Part shown: positions 10,131 to 21,980 of the stretch, in pieces
Numbering within the stretch: the stretch's first letter is position 1
How the letters are laid out: each line of letters opens with the position of its first letter
NCBI GenBank assembly: GCA_947179485.1
Contig: OX359247.1
Location: 33,766,801-33,830,800 of the forward strand
DNA: 64,000 bases
DNA from: Allacma fusca
Taxonomy: Eukaryota; Arthropoda; Collembola; Symphypleona; Sminthuridae
Direction: 5' to 3'
Position numbers and translations under genes: made by a program
Notes under the pieces: model-generated
What the model saw: the letters and a program-made list of their open reading frames with translations, nothing else
What the model was told of the DNA's origin: nothing
Database searches by the model: none

Positions 10131-10176
<46 letters not shown>
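10131..10176. repeat. (AT)23 microsatellite
   Basis: Uninterrupted AT dinucleotides directly following the 3' LTR. The element probably inserted into an AT stretch, which then expanded or was already long. Confidence 0.95.
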
Positions 10177-10179
<3 letters not shown>

Positions 10180-11171
10180 TACACTTACGAGCAGTGTTTG
10201 CAGCTGTATTTGTTTGTAGAATCGCAAAATGTGAAATGCTTGTGGACCTTAGGTCATTTTTTCCGGCTACTTGATGCAGTTGGACTTCCAGGATCAGCAT
10301 CTTCTTCGCACTATTGAGACTTTTCAGATGTGCTCATTTTCCAGTTGTTTTTAAAATAATATGATTATTCAAAAATTTAAATCAAGTTAAAATTAAAAAG
10401 ATGTTGTGAAGAAGAAAATACAACAGGATTTAGCTTGTTGCTCGTTGAAAACACGGAAATACTGGTCTAGCATTTGCACACAAAAACGCTGTGATTTTAA
10501 TTAGCGTTTACAGCTTCAGCAAGGACATCTGCATAAGAACGATTATCTATAGCGTATTATATGAGTGTAAGAACTTGACCATGAAAAGTCAAGTTCATGT
10601 TCATGGTTTTGGGGTTATGTGATCCGAACTTGATCATGGTATTGATGTCAAGTCTATAATGAAGACCTGACCATGAACTTGATTCGAGCCTTAAAATCAA
10701 GTTCAAATTTCATGTTGACCCGAACTTGAGATTTCAGTGTCAAGTTCAAATTAACTTGTAACACGAACTTGACTTGAACTTGACCTTGACCCGAACTTGT
10801 CAAGTTTTACTTGAACTTGAATGCCAGGCCTGATCGGGACACGGTGACAAAAACAGTGTCCCCGTCCCGTCCCCAAAATGTTTAAAAAACGTTGTCCCCG
10901 GTCCCCTCCCGATAGTCGGGACATGGGGACAAAAAAGTTGTCCCCGTCCCGTCCCCAAAAATTAAAAAAAAAAGTTGTCCCCGGTCCCGTCGCGAAAGTC
11001 GGGACATGGGGACAAAAACCTTGTCCCCGTCCCGTCCCCAATATTTTTAAAAAACATTGTCCCCGATCACGAAAATCGGGGCATGTGAACAAAATTCCTG
11101 CCCCGGTTACTAAAAACAGTAGTCGACATTCTCATACCGAAAATCGGAACATAAGGAAAAATTCGTACAAG

Positions 11172-11420
11172 AAACATTTGTACCAAAACCATTAAAAAAA
11201 ACATTTGTACCAAAACCATTAAAAAAACATTTGTACCAAAACCATTAAAAAAAACATTTGTACCAAAACCATTAAAAAAAACATTTGTACCAAAACCATT
11301 AAAAAAAACATTTGTACCAAAACCATTAAAAAAAACATTTGTACCAAAACCATTAAAAAAACATTTGTACCAAAACCATTAAAAAAAACATTTGTACCAA
11401 AACCATTAAAAAAACATTTA
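11172..11420. repeat. 27-bp minisatellite
   Basis: About nine copies of a 26-28 bp unit made of ACATTTGTACC, AAAACCATT and an A-run, inside the right half of the outer element. The long frame across it on either strand is a product of the repetition and is not a gene. Confidence 0.92.
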
Positions 11421-12899
11421 TAGAATCGTATTTCCAAGATTTCTCCTTAAGGCAGCTTAAATTACGGTTATATTTCAACAGTAGGAAAGTAGGAGTAGTA
11501 GTAACTATAACTGTTCTATTTCAGTCACCAAAATTATTCTGGCACTCAAGTTTATGTGTATGATTACTTACTTCAATTATGATTGTAAATATATAACTTG
11601 TCTTTATTCGCTCTAATTCCAAAATCTAATAATCCTAATCATAAAACCATGATGAAGTACCAGTCATTTTTTGAGCAATACGCTTCATTTTCTACTGAAA
11701 TAGAACTAACAGAATAGTTTAATCACGAGCATTAAAAGCTGAAACGTTATCCTTGTTCTGCTTTGCTTGCTCGTCCCGTCCCGTTATACACACAGCCAAA
11801 AAGCATATCCCGTTCTGAATACAATGGGGACAATTGTTTTGTCCCCGTCCCACCCCAAAAATAATGGGGAAATTTTTTTATGTCCCCGTCCCGTCCCGAA
11901 TATTATGGGGAATATTTTTTTTGTCCCCGTCCCGAATATAGTAGGGACAGTTTTTTTTGTCCCCGTCCCGTCCCGAATATGACATGGGGACAATTATTTT
12001 GTCCCCGGGGACGTCCCGTCCCGGTCCGTCCAGTGTCCCGACGTCCCGTCCCCGTCCCCGGCAGAAGCTCTGAGGATAGCGATCACTCAAGAGCAGCGTG
12101 CCCAGATTATTCGATTCTCAAATCAGGACTTAGGAGTTTTCAAACAAATAAAAATCAGATATGTCTTAGTGCAGTTTAACTATTTATATTTGGCTTTCGT
12201 ATGCCCAAGAAAGCTTGTTCTAATTTCAAAATTTTGAATGAGATCCTCCGTGACAGAAAATATAGTGTCGCCCCGATTCTTTCGGATCTTTATAAAAGTC
12301 TGGCAAAATATCTTAAAGCAAGTGGAAAACTCTTTCGTTTCTTCTTTCCTTGCATCTGATATTAAAGAAAACTAATGAGAAATTATTTCATTTATCAAAG
12401 CTTCTGGAAATCAATCTGGAAAAACTGGTCTCTAGATGTTACACCAAAATAACTTGTGTACACCATACTTTCCAACTCCACACTGTAAATAACTATTTTT
12501 AGGCATTCCAAAATATAATAAAGAGAGTATTTACCGGTCTCCACAACCCGAAACAAAATATTCTAACTAAACATTTAATATGAGCGCATGTACTTGTTAG
12601 ACATCATAAACAGTTATTGGTAATTGGAAGTCAACTCTACAGAACTGTTCTGTACAACTGCAATGTCGAACATTAAAAAATTAAACCGTTCAAAATTAAA
12701 ATATAAGCACCATTTTACTTAAGTGTATACAGGTTCTATTAGTATTACGACGGACTTTATGAAACGTAATGACAAATCTTAGCCTTTTTACCCCAAAATG
12801 CTGCAAGTAGATACTTTGAAATCAGGACTAAATTCAAGCTCATCAGGTGACCCAATGTCAAATTAGGACAGTCCTGCTCAGTCCTGGGCACCCTGGTCA

Positions 12900-13128
12900 G
12901 GTTCAACAAATATTTTGTCCGTTCATCTTACCAAGGTCTTTTTTCATACCCAATAACCCAATCTTGTATTATGTCATTGCATTCATACCAGGGATTATTA
13001 GATAGCTACGGCTTCAATTTAAATACATAAGCACCGATAAAATTCACTTTAAAATCATAAACATATGCTTGAGGAATTACACAGACGTTTGTATTATAAT
13101 GCATGTTTGGTAGCACAAAAGATACTTA
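12900..13128. repeat. P450 upstream module, first part (copy 1)
   Basis: This stretch matches the sequence near 60200-60380 (shared CATCTTACCAAGGTC and GTATTATGT) and, around GCATGTTTGG, the sequences at about 34360 and 43995. It is part of a duplicated block upstream of each P450 copy, here split from its second half (14132-14650) by a MITE. Bases 12073-12899 hold nothing I recognise. Confidence 0.55.
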
Positions 13129-14129
13129 CCCAGTCACTTCAAACTGTATGGGATTCCTATAGGATGCAATTTCTGTGAGAAAATGTACCAGAAATCCCAC
13201 AAGCCATATAGGATCTTATAGAAATCATTCAGCTCGTCAGAAACTGGCACGCGATTCTTATAAGATATAGTACCATAGGAAGTTTTCAGAAAAATCCCAT
13301 AAGCTGAGGGTACCATAGGAAGTTTTTAAAGAAATCCTATAAGTTGGGTGCCGCATATCCAGCAAGTTCGAGTTCTATAGGACATTTTCAGAAAAATCCT
13401 ATGGTTTCGGGTACCATAGGACATTTTTAGAAAAATCCTGTACTTGCTTTGACAAGGATTCTGCGCTCCTCATCGTTTGTACAAGACATATATTATAACC
13501 GCCAAATTCGCCATACTTAATCAACAGCAGTTGTCATTCACGTGTTCTTTGGTTGTGATGAACACCAAATCGACTTACCTGTTCTTTAGATTGTTTCAAT
13601 TTTAACTTACAATTAGTAATAGTAAGACAAGCGGAAAATATAACCAGTGTGTGATTGTTATTGTTCTTTTTTTCAATTTATACGTGAAATTATTTACTTG
13701 TGGCTGCAATTTTATTTTCTAGTGTTACATGTTATTTCTACATAGAACTGCAGTGTAGGGTGTATTACTATTGACAATTTGAGGAAATGTATATGTATGA
13801 AAACGTTAATGGCAGTTAGCTTAATTGTTTAGACAATTGTAAATATTTAGAATATTTACAATTGTCTAAAAATTAAGCTAACTGTAGTAAAGATTGTTAT
13901 GTAGTTTTAATTTTGGAGGAAAATGGAGTAGAAGTAGAGAAGCGCATAAGATAATAATAAATTTTCAACTATAGGACAAGCTAGAGAAAATCCCATGCGA
14001 GGTTGGGATTAGTAACTATGGGATAGTATAGGATCCTGTAAGAAAATCGTTTGAGATATCGTCCGCAGATCTGATACTTTTATCCTATAGATTTTACATG
14101 TAGGATCCTATACATTTCGAGTGACTGGG
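13129..14129. mobile_element. 1.0-kb MITE with TA flanks
   Basis: Inverted ends CCCAGTCACT...AGTGACTGGG, imperfectly extended inwards (GTAT.GGATCC), are flanked by TA on both sides (13127-13128, 14130-14131), as in Tc1/mariner-related MITEs. Subterminal units such as AAAATCCTATAG and CCATAGGA recur many times. No transposase. The paralogous sequence at about 34380-34400 lacks it, running from GATACTT to ACATGCTAAC. A strong palindrome lies near its middle. Confidence 0.8.
13814..13885. repeat. Near-perfect 35-bp hairpin inside the MITE
   Basis: Arms at 13814-13848 and 13852-13885 are complementary apart from a one-base length difference, with a 3-base loop. Such MITE-borne foldbacks can yield small-RNA precursors; no expression is implied. 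Confidence 0.75.
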
Positions 14130-14131
14130 TA

Positions 14132-14640
14132 TTGCATGCAAACTTCTGCTTATCACCGTCACTTTCAGAAAAGTGTCATTTTTGACTTGCTTTAAATTAC
14201 GTATTTTTTTCAAGAGACACGCCCGACCATTCGAAATTAACTTTAAATTTAACCAAATGTTTTTATTACCTATGAAATCTGTTTATATTTATAGTTCAAC
14301 ATTGTCTAAGAGCCGGATATATTTACCAGTCATTTATTGTTTGTGAAGTTGAAATAACTACATACTAATAACCTTATGGTAGATTTCACACGACAAAAGA
14401 TTAACAAGTCCCAGAAATTAACAAGATAACGTACATGTACTGTAGTGGACAATCAATGTATGTATGTATCTAACCTAACCTTGATGCTATTTTTGATGAT
14501 TGAAGTGCATGGACTGCACAAATACCATGGACAAAGACTACAACCCATGTCTATGGAAGCAGAATGTTATGCTACAAGTCGTTACATAATTTCTAGTCAC
14601 TTGACATTTAGTCAGTTGACAGAAATGTAGTAAGCCTCAA
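14132..14640. repeat. P450 upstream module, second part (copy 1)
   Basis: Homologous to 34393-34890, 44085-44280 and 60385-60545 (shared TTGACTTGCTTTAAAT, GAGACACGCCC and TTTAACCAAATG-like blocks). It leads directly into P450 copy 1 and so probably contains the ancestral promoter. No TATA box is assigned. Confidence 0.55.
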
Positions 14641-14664
14641 ATTAACTCCAGTTTTTCGAGCACA

Positions 14665-17069
14665 ATGATTTCTCTGACAGCTTTTCTTTTTTCTTCTGTT
14701 GTCTGTTATTTGCTTCAGCATTTACTACCTTTTCTTCAAAAACGATGGGAAAACATACCCGAAAGGTAACATTCACCTGTTCAGTAATTTAAATTGTAAC
14801 TTAAAGATTTTCGGGGATAGTTTATTTTTAAATATTTATGTACACAAATAATATCATTTAAAGGTTACATATTTAACATGCTACAACTATATTTTGTGAT
14901 TACATTTAAACCGTTTTGTCATTTCATCTATTATAAATCAGCAATAGTTTTGTAATTGTAAATTACTGTGCTACGATTTATAATATATTGCGAATGCATA
15001 TTTTGGTCGCTCACTTTTATCAAAATAGGACCCAGGGGTGTACCTATTCTAGGAAATGTGCTACAATTACGCGGAGGGCAGCATAAACCGATGACCAAAT
15101 GGGCCAAGGAGTATGGCCCTATTTTTCAGATATATTTTGGGCCAAAAAGGTAATTTTATGAGAACGCAACGGGATAGCTTAATAATGTCGTTTGTGATTT
15201 GTGTCGTGATAGCAACCTTCTCCAATTGCTTAACTGTAATTCAGCCATGATGAAGCTTCACAGTTTTCGTTGCTCTTCGAAACATAATTTTCACTTAATT
15301 ACGATAATTTCCTTGTCTCTTTTTATTTTTAGGACCTACGTATTGTCAGAGCTGAAGTCTTTACGCGAAGTTTTCAGTGACTCAGTGCATAATGATAGGC
15401 CACACAATGAAGCATTTCATTTGCTCCGAGACGGACTCCATGGTAATTCTATTATGAATGATCGAATTCTATTAACATGGAACTAGGATTTAAAATTTGG
15501 TCTGTACACTGAAACTCATGGGAAAAATAGGTGTGGTTGCGTCATCAGGTCAAGAATGGGTTGAGCAGAGGCGATTTACTTTACGTAACCTTCGAGATTT
15601 CGGTTTTGGGAAAATGGCCGGAGAAGAACTGATCATGTTTGAAGTTAACGACTTTCTTTCAAAATTTACAAAAAATGATGGGAAACCCCTAACTCTGAGT
15701 AGAACGTTCAACATGGCTATCCTAAACACATTGTGGAGGATCACAACTGGAAATCGTTACCAACAGGACGATCCCCAACTTTGGGCAATATTTGATCAGA
15801 TAAGAGAGTAAGACCGCACCCAGCTCCGTATTCTCATCCCCTATTTTTTAGTATATAGATACCCCGTAAAAATGATTACTCGGAGACATTTGTAGATAAT
15901 TTTAATGGAAAGAATTTAACAGTACTTTATAACCATTGGTTAATAAACTGCGTACCTTTTACAATTTTAGATTCCAACGACAACTTGGGAAAAACCCTGC
16001 CATATTCTTTATGCCCTCTTTAGCAAAAGCTTTTCCCAATGCCTTCGGTTGGAATGTGGTGGTGAAAATGATAGACGATATTAAACAGATACTCCTCGGC
16101 CACATCGACGAGCACCAGAAAACGTACTCTCAAAATGACGCTCCACGAGACTTCATGGATGTCTACCTAGCTGAAATATACAAAACAACGGATACAAATT
16201 CAAGCTTTTACAAGGATCACGGACGTAATACTTCACTTGATACTAATATCTATTACTGACATTAAATGGATGAACTATAACTGACATTAATGATCTATCT
16301 TTAGGGAAGAATGTTGTGTCTATAATGGTCTCTTAATTTGTTTACTTATCACTACGGTCTTTGAGGGCAGTTATGGCTGATTTTTTCATCGCTGGATCCG
16401 AGACTGTCACAATTACTCTTTCTTGGTCAGTTTTGTACCTTTGCAAGTCATGGAAGTACAGACGAAATTACAGGCGGAGCTGGATAATGTAGTTGGTAGA
16501 AATCGTAGCCCATGTTTGACAGATCGACCATCGTAAGTCCAAGGAACTGATATTAATTGGATGTGGGTGCAACCGAAGAAAGATATTTTAATTTAGCTGA
16601 TTTTTTAACCGTAGGCTGCCATACACTGAAGCAACAATTGCGGAAGTAATGCGCTACTCATCAGTTATTCCCATTGGTTTAATTCATGAAACTAACAAGG
16701 ACAGCAAAATATTGGGATATGACTGTCCCAAGGGTACTCAAATTATTCCGAACCTATACTACATCCACCATAACGAAGCTTCGTCTAGAATATTTCCCGG
16801 AACCTGAGAAATTCATGCCGGAAAGATTTCTGAGTAAGGATGGAAAATCCTTTAAGAAAGTCGATGCCCTCATGCCTTTTGGTCATGGGAAGCGTTCCTG
16901 CTTGGGAGAAACTTTGGCTCGAGATGAAGTATTTTTATTCCTCACGAGTATGTTCCACAGATTTAATATCCGCTTAGCTGATGAAAGCAAGGATGTTTCA
17001 ATTGAACCTGTACCAGGTCTAATAATGGGTCCTTTAGATTACAAAGTTGTAATGACTGACAGAGATTAA
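14665..17069 (+). pseudogene. Cytochrome P450 (CYP2 clan), copy 1, multiply disabled
   Basis: Seven exons can be laid out by comparison with copy 3: 14665-14765, 15029-15149, 15333-15442, 15531-15807, 15971-16224, 16353-16532 and 16615-17069. P450s are haem monooxygenases, ER-anchored in this clan. Motifs remain: WVEQR (C-helix), AGSET (I-helix), EVMR (ExxR), PERF and FGHGKRSCLG (haem cysteine loop). Four lesions are visible: seven extra bases in exon 1 shift the anchor frame; the exon 6 acceptor is AC, not AG (16351-16352); one T is missing near 16448; and ten bases are inserted at 16779-16788. Exons 6 and 7 cannot be joined into an open frame. Probably not functional. Its 3' flank to about 17540 matches that of copy 2. 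Confidence 0.85.
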
Positions 17070-17540
17070 CTTTTATTACCCAAAATTTGAAGTAGTTTAC
17101 TAGGAGAATAATGTTATACATACCGTATGTGCATACTTGTGTATGTATAAGCTTATATTGTGTTCACATGTGGCGTGTAATCATTAATACCAAAATGTAA
17201 TTTTACTGAATGTCAAAGAATCAATGTGTGTATTAACCCGTTAATCGAAGAAAACAAAGACTCAATAATATTTGTGGGCAAGAATCACAAATGGTCTTGA
17301 AATTCTGAAAGTTTTCAGACTTAGCTTAAGTGTTTGTCTTTGATGACCCCAGATATTGACCTTTGTTAATGAAACAAAATTGTGAAAATCTAGAACTGAA
17401 ACTACAAGCTGAGGTGTCAAATATTTCACGAGTCACTCCCATACGTAGGCTAAAGCGGGCCATAATTTTGCTGGGAAACCCGATTTATACAAGCTCATTA
17501 ATGTTAGAACTCTCAACATTCGCTGTTTAAGATAAAAAAT
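17070..17540. repeat. 3' flank shared with P450 copy 2
   Basis: Collinear with 37289-37760 with scattered differences (shared CATACCGTATGTGCATA and GGGAAACCCGAT). It shows that the duplication of copies 1 and 2 extended about 470 bases past the stop codon. Confidence 0.75.
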
Positions 17541-17734
17541 ATTTGCTGTTGTCGAGTTGTAATAGCAATTGGAACAGAATTTGTCAACTATATATAGATT
17601 TTTGAAGAAAATTGGTTATACTTTCAAAACTGAAATACAAAACCGAAAATATTATTATTCACTCCTTAGTGGATCAGCACAACGTGCTGATTAATTATGA
17701 TTTTTTATGTTATTATAATTTGTCGAACAACCTC

Positions 17735-18553
17735 GAGGTTTTTGGGAACAGGGACAGGAATGGGTGCGTACGGGAACACAAATTTTGTTCCCAAAACACT
17801 TTGGGAACGCTTAGGAACATAGAAATTGTTCCCGAAATATGGGAACAAAAGCGGGTTTGGGAACAGGAACAAAACGAGTACCTACCTGGTATTCACATGC
17901 AGTTTATAATATAAAAATACCTCACACACAAAATATAATTTTAAAAGTGCGTCGCAACATATCAAATAAGTCACTCTTTCGCACGCCATTATTTAACAAA
18001 ATAATAAATTATAATAATAATTATTTAACACGAGGCAAAAATGATGTTCTCTGGAAATCAAGCCCAAAATTGGGGTTCATAAATTTCCAGCGTGCTCTTG
18101 TCTTTTTCTCATTAGTTCAGCAAAAGGATAATGAAGGTGCTCCTTGTCATAGCTAATTTCAGTTACTACTGTACTTTGCGCTGCGATAATTAATTTAGTG
18201 ACTGTTACTGAATTATCATTTAAATTCGAGTAACAAAAGGTATTGGAGATGACGTGTTGTTATTTATCTTTAATAGAGTCGATTTGATATTTGGTTTTTT
18301 AAAGCTATGCATAAATTGAGCTACCTGGGTTGTAAATGTGTAAATTTCATTTTTCTGCAAGTCTTTAAGTAATTTTGGGAACAGGAACAGGAATAGGAAC
18401 ATTCCTGTTCCTGCAGGAACAGGTCCAGGAACTTTAAATTGGTACCCATTTTTATGGGAACAGGAACAGGACCATTGCTTTAGTTCCTGAAAAAATGGGT
18501 ATAGGTACAGGAACAGGTGTGGATACCAAATTTCCGTTCCCATGGACAGCACT
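17735..18553. mobile_element. Partial TIR element with GGGAACAGGAAC motif arrays
   Basis: Two arrays of GGGAACA/AGGAACAGG units (about 17735-17880 and 18375-18552) flank about 500 bases of AT-rich sequence. The right end reads CCATGGACAGCACTA, whose complement TAGTGCTGTCC has the hAT-like YARNGNT form. No matching left terminus was found, so the element is probably truncated. Confidence 0.5.
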
Positions 18554-18559
18554 AATATG

Positions 18560-20930
18560 AAACGAATTGCCCCTGTGAAGCACAGGGCTTTTACTAGTTT
18601 GAATATACCCGGGTAGGTCCAGATAGTATGATGTTGGTCCGGAGGGTGAGTAAAGATGCGTGAGTCCTAAGTCCAATTTATGGAAAGATGCTATTTTTCC
18701 TTCCCTTTTCCCAACTCCAAATGACTTATGCGTTTCCAAAATAATGTATACTGAAGCTATTCAATTCAAGGGAGACTCCTTAACAAAAACTGAAATTTTA
18801 ATAACGCTTTTCAAAATCTACTTTTACATGTACTGAAAAGGGAGTTCAGCTCTACTCAGTATTTCAAATCCGAAATGCCTCTCTCTCTTGGGTCTCGACC
18901 TCACGCAGGAGATCGTCCCAAAGATTCCACCTGTTCCACCTCTCCACCTTTCCAGTACTTTCCACAGTACTACTCCTCACCTTTGACATACTACAACATA
19001 CAACAACATTCAACAACATCCCTCATTCCTTATTCACAGACACACTCATTAAATCCAACCATCCTTCCCACTACATACATATGACCCCCAAACCTTAACC
19101 TGCACAAGTGCTACAGGACTATAGTTTTAAAACACCCGGGTACACGAACGTTTTGGGTGCAGGTTCATTACACGTATTCGTACTTCCGATTTAGTTTGAG
19201 TACTGGCTCAGGAAAATTGAACCTAAGTAATTAGGTACATGCAGGGGTACAGGTTTAACAAGTTTAAGTACCCTTGAATCAGGCACAGGTTTAGGTCCAG
19301 GTGCTATATTCTGTAGCCATGCAGGCAACTAAATCAAAATCAGCAAAAAAAAACTCAACTCTAGTTCACGTCCGTGACCTGCAAATTGTGAAGCGCAAAA
19401 GCTCACCCAGTCAAGTTTTTGAAAAATCTGGAATCAATTTTGTTACAATTGGAGGAATCAAGAAATGATTAATTTTAAGATACTTGTTTATGTGGTCCTT
19501 TCGTGACAAAAAACCTCAACATTATAGTTCCAAAAAATTTAGCTACCCAGTTGTTTGTTGCAAAAAATTAGGCTACCTCGTCGACATAATTTTAAAACTA
19601 AAAACACTAAAAAATTGACAGGTTGTAATTTGTTTCGATTTATGGCTGGTTTGCCCGGAAATAATGCCGAAGTTTAATGTCAATTCATCGGTAAAAAGTG
19701 CATGTGTTTGGTTAATTTTTATTTTAGGCGAAGGGAAAAATTTCAGTAGTCGAACTAAAATATTTTTGAAAAAGATAAATTTATCAATTCTGACAATAAC
19801 TCTTCATAATAGGTCATCAAGGTTCGGTGGCTTAGAGAATGACGTTGTTGAAAGCTGGTTTCACAGACTCAGATTAGTCAATATTATTCACAAGTAGTTC
19901 CTTAACTGCAGACCATTAGTATTCAATATTAGGGCCTGAAAACAGTATTAATAAAATAGAAAACACAGGTAGAGTCCTTATTTCAAATTATTAAGCTTCG
20001 CCGAAATCCTGAAATGAAAATTTATGATTGAGTTTGTAATTAGATAGTTTAAGTTAAACAGGAATAGCTTTTACTGACGAATTGAAATTAAAACTTTGGA
20101 TTTATGTACCTAAACTCACATATAATTTAACGTTAAAAAACTGCAACTTGTTAGATTACTGCGAATGAACGCTGTGGGATTGGTTTATATTAGCATTTAT
20201 TTAAAGGAAACACCTGGAAACGAAGGGTAGGAAAGACTACACTATGACCGAAACACAAAATATACTTTGCCCTAAAAATTCTGGACAACTTCGGAAACTC
20301 GGTTGTTATAATCTGAAACTAAGGGGCCACCTTAAGAGGAACCGGAATACAAATACCTGGAAGCGCTACCAGCGATCCTGTACGGAGAATTTAGTCCCAG
20401 CTGGTAGTAAACTTTCAAGAATTTAATTGACAGTAGAGGATCTTTGATTCATATGAAAATAATTATTCCAATGTCCATTGGTCAAGGCCAGCGAAACGTT
20501 TGTGGCAACATAAGGGTGGTCAGCGCAAATGTTAGACCTGGTTTTGTATCCACAACAATAGTCCCTCTTAAGGTAAAAATTACTGTGTGTTATCTTGGTA
20601 GAGACATTTGAAACCCTTCAATTGAGGCTAATAACCGTTACATGCGTTTTAGGTGACCTTGAAGTTGTTTGGGCACGGTGATTTGACATTTCTTGTACTA
20701 CCCGGTTCACAGTTGATTTTCCCCGGGAATTGCAAGAGGTCATTGGAGTAACTTAGATTCTCAAATCGCATTACCTTCCTACGTCACTAATGCTGTATTC
20801 CTTAAATTTTATGCGTTTCGATTACTGTAGTACAACATATTTGCGCCAAAGTGGTTCAAATGCAACAGCTTCGGAAACAATCGATCGAGGAGTGTATAAT
20901 ACTGTCCCAGATATATACCCGAAGACAGTT
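18560..20930. other. Non-coding stretch with a small motif array
   Basis: No gene recognised. Around 19120-19330 units of the type GGTACAGGTTTA/GGGTACA recur between CTACAGGACTATAG and CTATATTCTGTAG, a possible small TIR pair; no target duplication is evident. The short frames at 18875 and 19664 show no family motif. Confidence 0.4.
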
Positions 20931-20940
20931 TTTCCTACAA

Positions 20941-21290
20941 GGGAAAATTAGAAGATGAAAATATATTTTCATGTCGGCTAAAATCTCCCGACATGTCGGA
21001 AGATAAAAATGTATTCTCATGTCGGCAAAAATCTCCCGACATGTCGGAAGATAAAAATGTATTCTCATGTCGGCAAAAATCTCCCGACATTTCGGAAAAT
21101 AAAAATATACTTTCATGTCGGCTAAAATCTCCCGACATGTCTGCAGATGAAAATGTATTTTCATGTCAGCTAAAATCTCCCAATATGTCGGATGTCGGAA
21201 GAAGAAACAAAATTTCATGTCGGGCAAAATCTCCCGAAATATGTCAGATGTCGAGAGATAAAAATATTTTTTCATGTCAACCTAATTTGT
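20941..21290. repeat. 48-bp tandem repeat
   Basis: About seven units of 48 bp marked by ATGTCGG and AAAATCTCCCGAC, some carrying the palindrome CCGACATGTCGG. The unit is a multiple of three, so both strands stay open with a 16-residue repeat; this is a by-product and is not taken as a gene. Units at the right-hand end are degraded. Confidence 0.9.
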
Positions 21291-21360
21291 TGATCTAATC
21301 CAATCAGTTTAATCTGAATAAGTAGAATACGGAGAGCTCAAAGTCGTTCCTCCATTGGTG

Positions 21361-21980
21361 TCAATCCATGTAATACTTCTGGTTTAAACTCAAAGCAAAA
21401 TCCGTTTGATATCGATATTCTCGTTTCCTTCCTGTTTTGGCCGAAGATTTACACAAGTTGCTAATTTTGTTTGTCATGTGGGGGAGGTTTTTAATCAATT
21501 TTGCAAAATCTGATGAATCACCGGAAGGTAACATCAATACAGAGTATTTTACTACCAATTTCTTAAATTCTAAAGGCCCACAGCATGTGCAAATACAACT
21601 ACGACCTTCACAAATAATTTTGTGGTACAATTGTAATGCATTTTAAAATGTTGCTCTTCGTTTTCGTTGTGCTGGTCTGTGAGCTTCATTCACAAGTTTC
21701 TTATCACTGGGTTCGGTTCTTCGTTTTCTGTTCTTCCACGTTTTCTTCTGCGAATTAATTTCTTAGTAAAATTAGAATCATTTGTATTCTTGGATACCTT
21801 CCTTTTTCGTGTTGCTGATTGGGCAATATTAACGTTTTGCATTACACTACTATGTCCAGGTTGAGGTCCAATATTTTCATTTTGCAGTGAGCGACGGATT
21901 GCTAATTGCAAACGATTGATACACTTACCGCTTTGCTCACTAGCTGTCGATTGCAGTTTTAGACTTTTTAAATGTTGCAA
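21361..21980 (-). pseudogene. Decayed transposon-like coding fragment, Cys-rich
   Basis: Read on the minus strand, two frames join imperfectly: a basic N-terminal part (RRRKRGR, RPAQRKRR) and, after a stop near 21645, a part containing HKIICEGRSCICTCCGPLEF. The pattern of basic repeats followed by a C-x-C-x2-C block resembles the region ahead of the replicase in arthropod Helitron-type proteins. No helicase or Rep domain is present, so the family is a guess. It is broken by at least one stop. Confidence 0.3.

Larger units (their letters stand above)
1953..10832. mobile_element. Inner hAT-like non-autonomous element (GAACTTGACC motif)
   Basis: Inverted termini CAGGCCTGGC (1953-1962) and GCCAGGCCTG (10823-10832) are bounded by a perfect 8-bp target duplication ATCGGGAC (1945-1952 and 10833-10840), the hAT hallmark. 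Both ends run inwards into tandem, mostly same-oriented CTTGACC/GAACTTGA units (1970-2200 and 10570-10820). An LTR retrotransposon interrupts it at 2484; without that the element is about 1.23 kb. No coding capacity of its own. The element at 40880-42132 carries the same motif and similar ends, so the two form a family. Confidence 0.8.
1850..12072. mobile_element. Outer hAT-like non-autonomous element (GTCCCC motif), interrupted
   Basis: The ends are a perfect 11-bp inverted repeat: CAGAGCTTCTG at 1850-1860 and its complement at 12062-12072, each followed inwards by GGGGAC. The interior next to both ends, and again at 10845-11100, is built of GTCCCCGTCCC/GGGACGGGGAC units. Flanks share GGATAG (1844-1849 and 12074-12079), but a clean 8-bp duplication is not seen. 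The element is interrupted at 1953 by another TIR element; without that insert it would be about 1.3 kb. No transposase is encoded. Superfamily assignment is by TIR form and likeness to the other elements here. Confidence 0.65.

Noticed and set aside
11219..11437. Long frame on the minus strand over the 27-bp minisatellite
   Set aside because: The protein is a perfect repeat of the DNA unit (phenylalanine, methionine, valine, leucine); open only because the array lacks stops.
1842..12080. Clean 8-bp target duplication for the outer GTCCCC element
   Set aside because: Only GGATAG is shared and the registers differ; the TIR is solid but the duplication is not.
10751..12179. Several 70-110 codon frames rich in Pro, Arg and Gly across the GTCCCC arrays
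   Set aside because: They mirror the motif on both strands and have no non-repetitive coding core.
20856..21298. Repetitive frames on both strands over the 48-bp array
   Set aside because: The unit is a multiple of three, so open frames in several phases are expected.
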